Positions 24,553 to 33,594 of a stretch of DNA of 64,000 nt are shown here, piece after piece. Position 1 is the stretch's first letter, and the number at the start of each line of letters is the position of its first letter. This DNA is from a virus. The stretch covers positions 62,001 through 126,000 of the IMG/VR virus record IMGVR_UViG_3300027336_000001; one strand, 5' to 3'. The notes beneath the pieces are model-generated. The model searched no databases. It was not told where the DNA came from and saw nothing but the letters and a program-made list of their open reading frames with translations. The translations under genes and the position numbers were made by a program.

Positions 24553-25620
24553 TTATTGTCCTTGTTGGGATGAAGTAAACAAAGCATTGACTTGAGTTTG
24601 TTGGCTTTGCTCTGTAGGAAGTAAAACACCTGATCCAACAGGTTTAGTAGTTTGGTTATCCTCAATAATATCGTTTTGAGTAAGTTCTATTTTATCAGCA
24701 TCAAGATTTGTTTTAGGTGTGGCAGTATTTTGTGCTTTAGTAGGCTCAAAATAAGTCATTTCATGAACTTTCATTTTAAAGTTAAAATCCATACCACCAA
24801 GCATTTGTGCTTCATCATAACCATAGTCAAAGGATTCAAGACTGCCTTTATATCTAGTACCATCATATTCAATAACAAAGCGACCAACTTCATGTATCAT
24901 TTCAGATCTACCAACACGATCACGGATGGTAGCACCATTACGATACATGGCAAGGATAGCAAGTATTTGTCTAAAGCTGGCACTATCTCTCATAGATGCG
25001 AATTGCAAACCTGTGGCAGTTTTACTTGGATCACCATAGGCAATAAAAGCACCTGATTTGCATTGAATATCGAGATCAGGTAAATCTTCACCCCATGCTT
25101 GAAAAACATAACCAAATCTAGTTCGTTCGGAATATTGTTGGACTTTAGTAAAGGTTAAGCCTAGTGATTGTGGATTAGAAAGAAAGACGAGTGGTGGCAA
25201 ATCTCTTAATTGTTTAAATTGATCTACAATATCTAAAGCCATTAAACGATCTGAAAGACCAGCTTGAGAAGTATTATTTTCAGTAACTTGACTATTAAAA
25301 GAGTAAATAGGATTTTTAGCATTAGAAGAAATAGATGCACCATTAAGACTATTAACATTAGTAGCTAGATATGCTCTATTTCTTAAAGGTGATGCAAAAG
25401 GTGGGATTTTAGTAGAAGAGATTTCACTTTGTTTTCTTATTGTTTTAGGAAAGATAATAGCAGGTGGTTCGATATACATAACAAAAGGTGAATAAGAACG
25501 AGCAACAGGATCAGCAGTATCTACAGGATAACCACCATTAGATACTTCATTGCTATACATTTGAAAGAGTTCACCTGTTGCCAATTGGGAAAATTGACTA
25601 ATATCAAGAGTAGGTTTCAT
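24553..25620 (-). CDS. baseplate/tail protein, paralogue of the gene at 25624
   Basis: This 355-residue protein shares a core with its upstream neighbour. LTFTKVQQYSERTRFGYVFQ here aligns with FSYTKKITRTQTFGGFIETHWG there, followed in both by an acidic strand and GAFI/GGFI. In both, the core continues with a run containing an aspartate-rich helix and MYRNGA or FHNNGA. This copy has an added N-terminal 120 residues and a low-complexity tail rich in Thr, Gln and Asn. The position between tape measure and hub suggests a tube-end or baseplate component. The start follows a GGGAGG binding site. Confidence 0.75.
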   Translation of the reverse strand: MKPTLDISQFSQLATGELFQMYSNEVSNGGYPVDTADPVARSYSPFVMYIEPPAIIFPKTIRKQSEISSTKIPPFASPLRNRAYLATNVNSLNGASISSNAKNPIYSFNSQVTENNTSQAGLSDRLMALDIVDQFKQLRDLPPLVFLSNPQSLGLTFTKVQQYSERTRFGYVFQAWGEDLPDLDIQCKSGAFIAYGDPSKTATGLQFASMRDSASFRQILAILAMYRNGATIRDRVGRSEMIHEVGRFVIEYDGTRYKGSLESFDYGYDEAQMLGGMDFNFKMKVHEMTYFEPTKAQNTATPKTNLDADKIELTQNDIIEDNQTTKPVGSGVLLPTEQSQQTQVNALFTSSQQGQ

Positions 25621-25623
25621 ATT

Positions 25624-26220
25624 TTAAAAACCTCCCATTTGAGTTCGGATTTCATGTACTTCTCTTTCGATTTGAAAGCCTGCACTTAAAGCAAAGCTAT
25701 ATGGAGTTTCAATACTATCAGTAACAGTAAAGGTTTGAAACCAACCAAACCATGTACCACCATTAAAAGACATTTTAATTCTACCATGCACAACAATATT
25801 GCCAAAGGCATCATATAAAGCACCATTGTTATGGAATAGAGCAAGGAAATCTAAATATTTATCATAGGCAAGAGTATCCATTCGAGTACCTGTATCTAAA
25901 TTAGAACCACCTACACTAGGAACAGCACCTGTGATAGCAGATGTACCTGTACCTACACGGATAAAACCACCTGTAGCAGTTTCGATATTAGTGGTGATAG
26001 GTTCATCGCCCCAATGAGTTTCAATAAATCCACCAAAGGTTTGAGTACGAGTGATTTTTTTAGTGTAAGAGAATTTAAGATTGGATGGATTGACTTGAAG
26101 AACAAGTCTAAGATCAGATTGACCATCATTTAAGAGAGAAGTGTATCCATCAGGAGCAACAATATCAAAAATGACAGGTCTAACACCTGATCCATTATTA
26201 AGATCATTTAAGCTAGGCAT
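25624..26220 (-). CDS. baseplate/tail protein, short paralogue
   Basis: This 198-residue protein consists mainly of the core shared with the gene at 24553-25620: PSNLKFSYTKKITRTQTFGG, GGFIRVGTG, YDKYLDFLALFHNNGALYDA. The tail position, directly after the tape measure, and the two-copy arrangement suggest paralogous rings at the baseplate end of the tube. The start follows AAAGGATAT at 26220. I recognise the type from other myovirus-like tail modules but cannot give a precise family name. Confidence 0.75.
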   Translation of the reverse strand: MPSLNDLNNGSGVRPVIFDIVAPDGYTSLLNDGQSDLRLVLQVNPSNLKFSYTKKITRTQTFGGFIETHWGDEPITTNIETATGGFIRVGTGTSAITGAVPSVGGSNLDTGTRMDTLAYDKYLDFLALFHNNGALYDAFGNIVVHGRIKMSFNGGTWFGWFQTFTVTDSIETPYSFALSAGFQIEREVHEIRTQMGGF

Positions 26221-26242
26221 TTAAACATATCCTTTCTTTCTA

Positions 26243-29200
26243 TTAAGCATAAGAAGTTCGTTCAGTAACAACACCTGCTCTTTTAAGAGCATCAGTAATA
26301 GTTTTAAGAACTTCATCTTTATTACCACCATTGATATTGATATTAAACATAGCACGAGCATTATTGTTATTATTAGTAGTATTGCCTGCCATCATAGAAT
26401 TGATAGCAGAACCCATTTTACCTTGATCTTTAAAACCAATGACATTATCTTGAGGTGAGAATGATTGTAGACCACCTTTTTCTCGCCAAATAAAATCCTG
26501 CATAGGTAGAGCAGGTATAGGATTGCCACTTGCATCAAATTGAGTTTTACTAAGTTCGTGTTTTTCTAAACCTTGTTGAATACCTTCAGCAGTAGTATCG
26601 ACAGTTTCTTTTCTATTTTTTTTATTTTCTTCTGTTTGTGCTTTAGCAAATAAAGCTGGATTAAAAACATCTTTCATTGTGTCTGATACATATTGACCTT
26701 CACCATGACTTGTTCGAAGAAACTTTTCATCGCCTTTAGATAAGGATAAATTTGAAGTTAGATAATCGGATTCAAAATTAGTTTGGATGCCATGCTTTTT
26801 CATAGCATCTTCAATTTTCTTTTTTTGTTCTTCCTGTTCTTTAGTAAGTTTATTAAAGTAAGGATCATTTTCTTGCTCTAAAATATCACTACGATAAGAC
26901 TCTAATATTTTTAGAGCATCCTCTTGAGTTTTAGCACCAATTTCTTCAAAGAAACCTGAAATTTCTTTTTGATTATTTTGTGAACTAAGAAGTTCTTTAT
27001 GTAAAACATCCGTGTTCACTTTATTTGTATCACTCATATAACCTTCAATAGATTCAAATAAAGCTCTACCTTGATCATCAAAGATTTTAGCATATTCAGT
27101 ACCTAAAGTAGAATCGAGTTGTAATTGTAGACCTGATGCTTTAACTTTTTCTTCAAAGTCAGCAAGTTTTTTTAATTCTTCTTCAGTAGCATCTTCATCA
27201 TCTTTGTTTTCATAAATATCTCTCATTTCATCTAATAAATCTAAAACTTCTTGATCTGTAGATTTGCCTAAACTTTCTTTTAAAGCACCTAATTTAGCAC
27301 CTGCTGTGCCAGCACCAAATGCTTTACTAGCAACATCTCTTTTAGTAGTAGCAAGTTGGAGTTCTTGTTGTTTTTTATTTCCTAATAAAGTAGCACCTTT
27401 TTGTAGAAGTTCTAGTTCGCTTTGACTAGATTCTTTAAGTTTAGAAAGTTCAGCAATTCTTTTTTCACTTTTCGCAACTTCATCTGCACTGCCACCTGTC
27501 TTTTTAAGTTGAGCGATTTTATCTGTTTCTTCTTTAATTTGTTTATCGTATCGCTTTTGTTGGTCAATTTTTTCTTCTTGTAGTCTTTGTTGAGTTTTCA
27601 TTTCTTGATTTGTTTGAGTGCCAAACCAAGATGAAATATAAGATAAGATTTTAGCAACATAAGTATTAAGCTGTTCAAGATAAACACCGAAGGTAGCTTC
27701 AAGACGATCACCCATACCCCAAGTAGCATCTATTTGATCTTTCATAAGATCCTGTTCAGATTTAACTTTAGGTTCTCTTGCTTTTTGTTCCTCACTAAAA
27801 ATTTCACCTGTTGCGACATACATATCTTCAGTAGATTTAACGAGTTGCTGTGTATTTTTAGTAACAAGTTCACCTTGAGCATTCATCATTAAACCCATTT
27901 TAGCTAAATCTTCATCCATTTTTTGTTTGTCCTCAGCACTAGCACTTGCATATTTAGCTTGGATTTCTTGTGCTTTGCTAAAATCACCTCTTGCTCTTTG
28001 ATCTAAAGAAATTAAAGTATTGATTTCTTTTTCAGTTTTGCCTTGACCTTTGAGAGCAGTTTTAACTGTTTCTAAAACTTTTTCATCTAATTGACTAATT
28101 GTTTTACCTTTACCTGCACCTGTTTCAATAATAGCTTTTGCTTCAGCAAATTTCATTGCATATTGACCACCCATAGAAAGTTCTCTTAAAGCTAATGATT
28201 GTTCTTCAAATCCTTTATCTTTACCAACACCTTGAGCAGATCTAACACCTGCTTGTACTTTTTCAATTAAAGCAGAGGCATTACCAATACCTGAATCTTC
28301 TAAAGTACTTATGAATTTAACAAAAGCATCGCTTGTTAGATCAACACCTTGTAATTGTGTCATAATTTCTTCATTACTTTTAGTGAGATCGAGATTTAAA
28401 CCTGATTCTTTAGATGCTTTTTCAAATGCTTTTTTTTCTTCATCACTGCTAATTGCTTTTTGAAGACCACCTGCACTTGTAATAGCATTTTGTCGCATAA
28501 TTTTTTGCATCGTTTCGCTTGCGGGACCTCCAGCCATTGCAAGGTTTTTAATAAGATCTGCATATTCTTTTTCTTTTTGATCCTCAAATCCTTCAAAGAA
28601 GTCTTTTGCTCGATTTGCACCTAATGCTTTATTAACTTTAAACATAACAGATGCAGTTTGAACAATAGACTTATTAAAGCTAGTAGATTTAGCATTAGCC
28701 TCTTTAAGCTGGTTGGTAAATGCTTTGGTAGAGATATTAGATTTGCTTGCAAAGAAACCAATACTTTGAAAAGCAGAAGATAAAGTTTCCATACCATCTT
28801 GTGTAGATGTATCGATAGCCATACTATCAACAAAAGATTCAGCAATTTCTGTTGTTTCAGAAATAGAAAGACCAAGACCTTTAGAATAAGTAGATAGTGT
28901 TTTAAATGCTCTTTCAAAACCATCAAAATCTTTAAGTGTTTCTTTATTGAAGAAAGTAGTGTCTTGTAGAGCAATAAATTGAGATTTGATCTCATCAGCT
29001 TTCATACCTACAGTGTTTGCCATTTTAGCAAAACCTTCACGATAGGTATTTAAACTACTAGCTAAACCTTCTTGACTATGTTTAAGAAAAGATAAAGAAC
29101 CACCTGCATCGTTCAACATATCTTTATTAAATTCTTTAACTTTAGATTCAGCATCAATCATCATTTTAAAGGCAGTGACAACACCCATTACACCTACAGA

Positions 29201-30013
29201 AAGCATCTGCATACCTTTACTCATAGCTAACATACCTGTAGCATCTTTTTCAGAACTAACTCTACTTGATTCTAATGTAGTAAGTTCTTTATCATCATCG
29301 GATGAACCACCTGATTTAGCACCTCTTTTTTTTAATTCAGTAATTCTAGCTAAATCTTTTTTACCTTGTTCAGCTAGTTTTAATGCTCTTATTTGAAAGA
29401 CTTTAGTGATGCCACCTAAAGAAGATGATAGGATTTTTTCCATTCCTGCAATACCACCATCCATAGCAGTTTCTATAACTTCTTGTAATTCGCTACCTAT
29501 TGAAGAAATTTGTTTGAAAAGATTTCCATCTTTAAAAGCACTATCTAAATTTTGATTAATTTCTTCAATACCATCTTCAAAGTCTTTAATGATCTTTAAA
29601 TTCTGTTTGGCAATTTCTTCATATGCTCTCCTTTGAGTATTAAACATTTTTTCATGTTCTTTTTGTAAATTCTTTAATTCAAGTCTTTGTTCAATGATTT
29701 GTTTTCTTGATTCTTTAGATCCTACTGCTTGAAGGTTTTTGATATTATTTAAAATTTCCATTTCGGATTTTTGGAAATCCTTATTGATTTTATTGATTTC
29801 TTTTAGTTTTTTCTTTTGAGCTTCATAATCACCTAAAGTTCTACTATTCACTTTAGCAAGAGTATCATTAAAATTAGCAGATGCTTTTTTCACAAGTTCT
29901 GCTTGATGCACAATAGTATTCATCACACCTAAAAGACTTTTATCGGTATCAGAAATTTTTTTGGTTAGATCTTTCAGCTGATCCATTGTCATTTGCATCT
30001 TTGGAATTGCCAT
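26243..30013 (-). CDS. tail tape measure protein
   Basis: This 1256-residue protein is overwhelmingly helical, with long charged coiled-coil stretches, especially residues 1-160 and about 810-1000. A small hydrophobic patch near 265-285 (MLSVGVMGVVTAFKMMIDA) is typical of tape measures. An Asn-rich end (TTNNNNNARAMFNI) precedes an amphipathic tail. It is the longest protein of the tail block and lies between chaperone-like genes and baseplate genes, the standard place. It sets tail length by spanning the tube lumen and leaves with the DNA at infection. No peptidase domain is evident in this copy. The start MAIPKM lies ten bases after the upstream stop. Confidence 0.9.
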   Translation of the reverse strand: MAIPKMQMTMDQLKDLTKKISDTDKSLLGVMNTIVHQAELVKKASANFNDTLAKVNSRTLGDYEAQKKKLKEINKINKDFQKSEMEILNNIKNLQAVGSKESRKQIIEQRLELKNLQKEHEKMFNTQRRAYEEIAKQNLKIIKDFEDGIEEINQNLDSAFKDGNLFKQISSIGSELQEVIETAMDGGIAGMEKILSSSLGGITKVFQIRALKLAEQGKKDLARITELKKRGAKSGGSSDDDKELTTLESSRVSSEKDATGMLAMSKGMQMLSVGVMGVVTAFKMMIDAESKVKEFNKDMLNDAGGSLSFLKHSQEGLASSLNTYREGFAKMANTVGMKADEIKSQFIALQDTTFFNKETLKDFDGFERAFKTLSTYSKGLGLSISETTEIAESFVDSMAIDTSTQDGMETLSSAFQSIGFFASKSNISTKAFTNQLKEANAKSTSFNKSIVQTASVMFKVNKALGANRAKDFFEGFEDQKEKEYADLIKNLAMAGGPASETMQKIMRQNAITSAGGLQKAISSDEEKKAFEKASKESGLNLDLTKSNEEIMTQLQGVDLTSDAFVKFISTLEDSGIGNASALIEKVQAGVRSAQGVGKDKGFEEQSLALRELSMGGQYAMKFAEAKAIIETGAGKGKTISQLDEKVLETVKTALKGQGKTEKEINTLISLDQRARGDFSKAQEIQAKYASASAEDKQKMDEDLAKMGLMMNAQGELVTKNTQQLVKSTEDMYVATGEIFSEEQKAREPKVKSEQDLMKDQIDATWGMGDRLEATFGVYLEQLNTYVAKILSYISSWFGTQTNQEMKTQQRLQEEKIDQQKRYDKQIKEETDKIAQLKKTGGSADEVAKSEKRIAELSKLKESSQSELELLQKGATLLGNKKQQELQLATTKRDVASKAFGAGTAGAKLGALKESLGKSTDQEVLDLLDEMRDIYENKDDEDATEEELKKLADFEEKVKASGLQLQLDSTLGTEYAKIFDDQGRALFESIEGYMSDTNKVNTDVLHKELLSSQNNQKEISGFFEEIGAKTQEDALKILESYRSDILEQENDPYFNKLTKEQEEQKKKIEDAMKKHGIQTNFESDYLTSNLSLSKGDEKFLRTSHGEGQYVSDTMKDVFNPALFAKAQTEENKKNRKETVDTTAEGIQQGLEKHELSKTQFDASGNPIPALPMQDFIWREKGGLQSFSPQDNVIGFKDQGKMGSAINSMMAGNTTNNNNNARAMFNININGGNKDEVLKTITDALKRAGVVTERTSYA

Positions 30014-30022
30014 GTTCTTTAC

Positions 30023-31081
30023 CTATATCTTTGGTTGCCTTTGTGTAATTTTATCCATTAATGATGTTTTTGATTGATTGAAAATTGAATCTTGTTCAGG
30101 ATTTAAAGGCTCAGGTACAAGAGCATCTGCCATAATTTTATTTAATACTTTTTCATTGTCTTTACTTAAATGCACACCTATTGTTGTTGATTGTGTTATT
30201 CCACCTGTCTTTTGTTTTATATCATCTAAGGAATAACCAACCAATGGTATAGCTTGTATTTCTTCCTTTTTCTCAATAGCAATTTGTCTTTGTTCTTCTG
30301 CATAGGTTTTAGCTTTAGTGATTTGCTCTTTCATAAATTCTTTATGTTCTCTAATCACTTTATCATGTTCATCTTCTTCACCAGCTAACCACCTTCTCAT
30401 TTCTTCAATCAATTTTTCATTTTGATCTAGGACAGCTCCTTTAGCATCTTTAGGCATAGGTTTTCCCATGCGAGCATATTTCTTTACTTCTTCTCTTCTC
30501 TTGTTTTCCAATTCTTCTTGATTTTTCCATTTGGCTTTAATTTTATCTACACCTGATGCCATAGCACTAGCTACAAATAATGACCTTTGCCAATGTGAAT
30601 CTTCTATAGCTTTTAAATCTTCACTTTCATTCCATATAATCCAAGCGAGTTGCAAAGTATCAAAAGCACCATCAGATACTTCTTTTTGAAATCTATTTTT
30701 AGACATCCAAGTTTTCCAAAGCTGTCTTGATTCAGTTTCATAGCAAAATCCTTCAAGTAAAATACCTGCATTTCTTAAACGATTAGTGATTGCATATATA
30801 TAAAGCACAATCTTATTAAAACATGACATAGGAATGGTTTTACAAAATTCTATCATTTGATAGAAATCTCTGTCTTGATTGATTTTGACATAACCAATAG
30901 AATAGATACACCTTGCGATAAGAATAATATCTCTTACAGATCTTAAAGAATAAGATTCCATCAATTCAAAATCTTTAAGAGATGGTGATCTGAAAGTAAT
31001 ATATCTGTGATTGATAAGTATTTTAAAAGAAAGAAAGCCATATTCAATGACTTGTCTTAAATCTTGATAATGATCTATCAT
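30023..31081 (-). CDS. unknown tail-module protein, candidate second tail assembly chaperone
   Basis: This 352-residue protein has a folded first half of mixed hydrophobic helices (residues 1-180). A highly charged helical stretch follows near 195-275 (EELENKRREEVKKYARMGK and onward), then a less ordered end. It lies two bases after the gene at 31084-31689 and ten bases before the tape measure, where many phages place chaperone genes or proteins that load the tape measure. No slippery frameshift site between the two genes is apparent to me. The function is inferred from position only. Confidence 0.65.
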   Translation of the reverse strand: MIDHYQDLRQVIEYGFLSFKILINHRYITFRSPSLKDFELMESYSLRSVRDIILIARCIYSIGYVKINQDRDFYQMIEFCKTIPMSCFNKIVLYIYAITNRLRNAGILLEGFCYETESRQLWKTWMSKNRFQKEVSDGAFDTLQLAWIIWNESEDLKAIEDSHWQRSLFVASAMASGVDKIKAKWKNQEELENKRREEVKKYARMGKPMPKDAKGAVLDQNEKLIEEMRRWLAGEEDEHDKVIREHKEFMKEQITKAKTYAEEQRQIAIEKKEEIQAIPLVGYSLDDIKQKTGGITQSTTIGVHLSKDNEKVLNKIMADALVPEPLNPEQDSIFNQSKTSLMDKITQRQPKI

Positions 31082-31083
31082 TT

Positions 31084-31689
31084 TTATTCAACAGATCCGA
31101 TTTCCTTTAAAGCATCACTAAAATTTGGTTGCTTAATATTATTTAAAGTTGCCAAACTTTGCTTGGTCTTTTCTTCATTCTTTTTCTGAATTTCTTGTTG
31201 TCTTAAAGTATTTGCTCTATTTTCTAATAAATCTGCCTCAACAAGATTATCTTTTTCTTTAACCTGCAATAAACTTTCCACTTGTTTTTCAGATTGCTCT
31301 GTTAAAGCAGTCATTTCATTAAACAGGTGTGCAAGAATACCTTTAGGTAATTTATCAAGCATTTTCATAATAGCTTCTTGTTTGGTGATCTTAATGGAAA
31401 CACCATTATCTAAATTTTCTTCAGTTTCAATGACTGTGAGATTTCTTAGATTTTTACCATTCACTTCAATGATTGCTCTTGAAAGAGTTTCTTTTCTAAA
31501 CACATCAATAAACTCAACTGCGAGTGTATCATCATTTCTAAAAGCACTAATGACTTTTTGGATTTCAATTTCATCAGCTGGTGTGAGTGTTTTAAGCACT
31601 AAAGAAATATTGCCAATAGTAACTTGTCTTTCGAGATTACCAATTTTAATAAGATCATCAAATGCAGATGCGATTTCATTTAAAAACAT
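31084..31689 (-). CDS. probable tail assembly chaperone
   Basis: This 201-residue protein has an N-terminal beta-rich part with VTIGNISLVLKTLTPADEIE, a style common in tail assembly chaperones and tail-associated small proteins. A Glu-, Gln- and Lys-rich coiled-coil tail follows. It lies between the tail tube and tape measure genes. Such proteins coat the tape measure before the tube polymerises. The start follows AAGGGAGA. Confidence 0.65.
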   Translation of the reverse strand: MFLNEIASAFDDLIKIGNLERQVTIGNISLVLKTLTPADEIEIQKVISAFRNDDTLAVEFIDVFRKETLSRAIIEVNGKNLRNLTVIETEENLDNGVSIKITKQEAIMKMLDKLPKGILAHLFNEMTALTEQSEKQVESLLQVKEKDNLVEADLLENRANTLRQQEIQKKNEEKTKQSLATLNNIKQPNFSDALKEIGSVE

Positions 31690-31739
31690 ATTTATATTCT
31701 CCCTTTATAGATCGTCATCTATATCATACAATAAAATTA

Positions 31740-32513
31740 TCAACGAGATGCAGGGAATCGTTTAGATGCAACTTGACCAAGATAAGGATTATTACCTGTA
31801 GATAAGAACTCACCATAAGTAGAAAGACCATCGTGTACATCTGTAACACCACAAGCAACATTTTCCATAATATGTGCAGAACTAATATCAACAGAGTGAT
31901 CAATAGAGTGCAACCAACAGGTTTCAAAATAAGTTAAAATAGCTTTGTGTACTTTTTTAGAATATCTAAATGCTGAGACATCAGGTTCAGTAACATTTTG
32001 AGCAGAGTAATCTACATTAACAATACCTTGAGTATATGTATTGCCATCTGTACCATCTGATTCATTATCTGCAATATCACTAAACACAAGTTGTTCTTCA
32101 ACATCAAAGGGCCAGCGAGTATGCTTAACACTTCTTACGGGTCCGTCTACACCACCTGCAAAACCAATCGTTTGGAAAGCATTAGATAAATAAAATAAAG
32201 CACGAGTGAAAGAAATGGTTGGTGGATCAGTGAGCCCGGGTACAAGTTCTGCAATCTGATCACCAAAACCAATACCTCTTCTAGCTTCTGTAGATCTACT
32301 ATTACCTTCATAAGAAAAAGTTTCTACAACACCTAACTGATATTTCTTTAAAGCAGTTTGTCCTGTTTTACCATAAGTAGGTGCTAGGATTCTTACCTTT
32401 TGAGAAAGAGCAACACGAGTATTTGGTGATGTATTAAATTTGTAAAGTTCGCTAGTACCTTGCATATCAAAGCCACCCACATTTTGTGGATTTTGATCTG
32501 GATTCTTAGACAT
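31740..32513 (-). CDS. probable tail tube protein
   Basis: This 257-residue protein has a beta-rich composition with Gly- and Pro-containing turns (GVVETFSYEGNSRSTEARRG, AELVPGLTDPP). It is the first gene of the tail operon, ahead of the chaperone and tape measure, which is where the tube gene normally sits. No sheath gene is seen before it in this window, so the contractile nature of the tail is not proven here. The Pro-Gly pair is encoded CCC GGG. The start at 32513 follows AAAAAAGGAT. Confidence 0.7.
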   Translation of the reverse strand: MSKNPDQNPQNVGGFDMQGTSELYKFNTSPNTRVALSQKVRILAPTYGKTGQTALKKYQLGVVETFSYEGNSRSTEARRGIGFGDQIAELVPGLTDPPTISFTRALFYLSNAFQTIGFAGGVDGPVRSVKHTRWPFDVEEQLVFSDIADNESDGTDGNTYTQGIVNVDYSAQNVTEPDVSAFRYSKKVHKAILTYFETCWLHSIDHSVDISSAHIMENVACGVTDVHDGLSTYGEFLSTGNNPYLGQVASKRFPASR

Positions 32514-32541
32514 GGTGATCTATCCTTTTTTCTGAAATTAG

Positions 32542-32554
32542 AGTATTTAATACT
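32542..32554. promoter_or_regulatory. palindrome AGTATTTAATACT between tail and replication modules
   Basis: This 13-base near-perfect palindrome (AGTATT and AATACT around one T) lies in the 96-base divergent gap between the tail tube gene (minus) and the replication genes (plus). It could be an operator controlling the switch between the modules. In such AT-rich DNA it could also be chance. Confidence 0.3.
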
Positions 32555-32609
32555 TAAGAAAATAATAAAATATTTATTGAAAACTACTTTTGCATAAAGG
32601 AGTTTTAAA

Positions 32610-33074
32610 ATGAACAGATCAGAAAAAGCCTATGGTGGATATTCAACACATTCTTTACCTACAAGAAATGCTGAAGACAATATAGCAACCTTATTAGATA
32701 TATATGCTACGATTGAAAAGTTTGATGATCCAAAGATTGTAGATGTCTTAATGGCAAATGATTATGATACAGCTATTAAGATGGCATCAAATGAAACCTG
32801 TAGAATATTGATAGGCAATATTCAAAAGCATAGTGCAAGAGTAAAACAAGCAAGAGATAGAATTATTGCTACAATTCTAAATGAAAAAAGAAGAAATAAG
32901 ATCATGATTCATGAACCAATGAATGGTGATGTAGTCATTCAACTTTTATTAGCAGGTGATTGGGAAGGTGCTTTAGATCAAGCAGATCATCCAAAAAGCA
33001 AAGAAGTCGCAATCGAAGTAAAGAATTTATACATTAGACTTATTAACAAACTTGGACTAAGGATGGTAGGTTAA
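32610..33074 (+). CDS. unknown 154-residue protein at the head of the replication module
   Basis: This helical protein is rich in Asp, Ala and Lys, with no recognised motif. A clear AAAGGAG binding site precedes the ATG at 32610. It is followed two bases later by the gene at 33076-33522. The arrangement suggests an operon that continues into the SNF2 helicase and DnaB genes. The function may therefore relate to replication, but this is position-based only. Confidence 0.7.
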   Translation: MNRSEKAYGGYSTHSLPTRNAEDNIATLLDIYATIEKFDDPKIVDVLMANDYDTAIKMASNETCRILIGNIQKHSARVKQARDRIIATILNEKRRNKIMIHEPMNGDVVIQLLLAGDWEGALDQADHPKSKEVAIEVKNLYIRLINKLGLRMVG

Positions 33075-33075
33075 A

Positions 33076-33522
33076 ATGGATATTTTTAAATTTACAGATG
33101 TTGAAACAGATGAACTGTTTAAGTTTATTTTAGAGTTTTTTGGTCGTGATGCCGATTCAGCAAATGTTGCTTGGTACTTCTTTATTAAAAGAAAGGTTGG
33201 TAAATCCGAGCAAACACAAGCATATATTATGCTAACTAGAATAGCTAAACTTAAATATGGTACTATTAAGAGAAAACCTGTCTATACAGGTGATATCTAT
33301 TTAAGAGCAATCACAGCTGTTCGTAAAATTATTAAATGGATTCAAAAAACATGGCTTAAAGAAAAACAAAAACAAATTAATATCAAGTCAGATTATATTC
33401 AAGAACAAACATTTAAACTTTTACATTCTAATAGACCACTAGCTACTGAATATGCTATCCTGTTTAATATTATTTTGACTTGGAAACCAATGACAGGTGT
33501 TGTAAAAAAACAAGTGCTTTAA
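33076..33522 (+). CDS. unknown basic 148-residue protein
   Basis: This basic protein is rich in Lys, Ile and aromatic residues, with several helices and a run TWLKEKQKQINIK. No known domain is visible. It is coupled to the gene upstream (two-base gap) and lies about 70 bases before the SNF2 helicase. The charge would allow nucleic acid binding. This is inference. Confidence 0.68.
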   Translation: MDIFKFTDVETDELFKFILEFFGRDADSANVAWYFFIKRKVGKSEQTQAYIMLTRIAKLKYGTIKRKPVYTGDIYLRAITAVRKIIKWIQKTWLKEKQKQINIKSDYIQEQTFKLLHSNRPLATEYAILFNIILTWKPMTGVVKKQVL

Positions 33523-33594
33523 TAGATGTAAAGCATAGATAAATATCTTATAAGTAGATCATTCATTATCACTTTGAAAGATGACTACTTAAAA

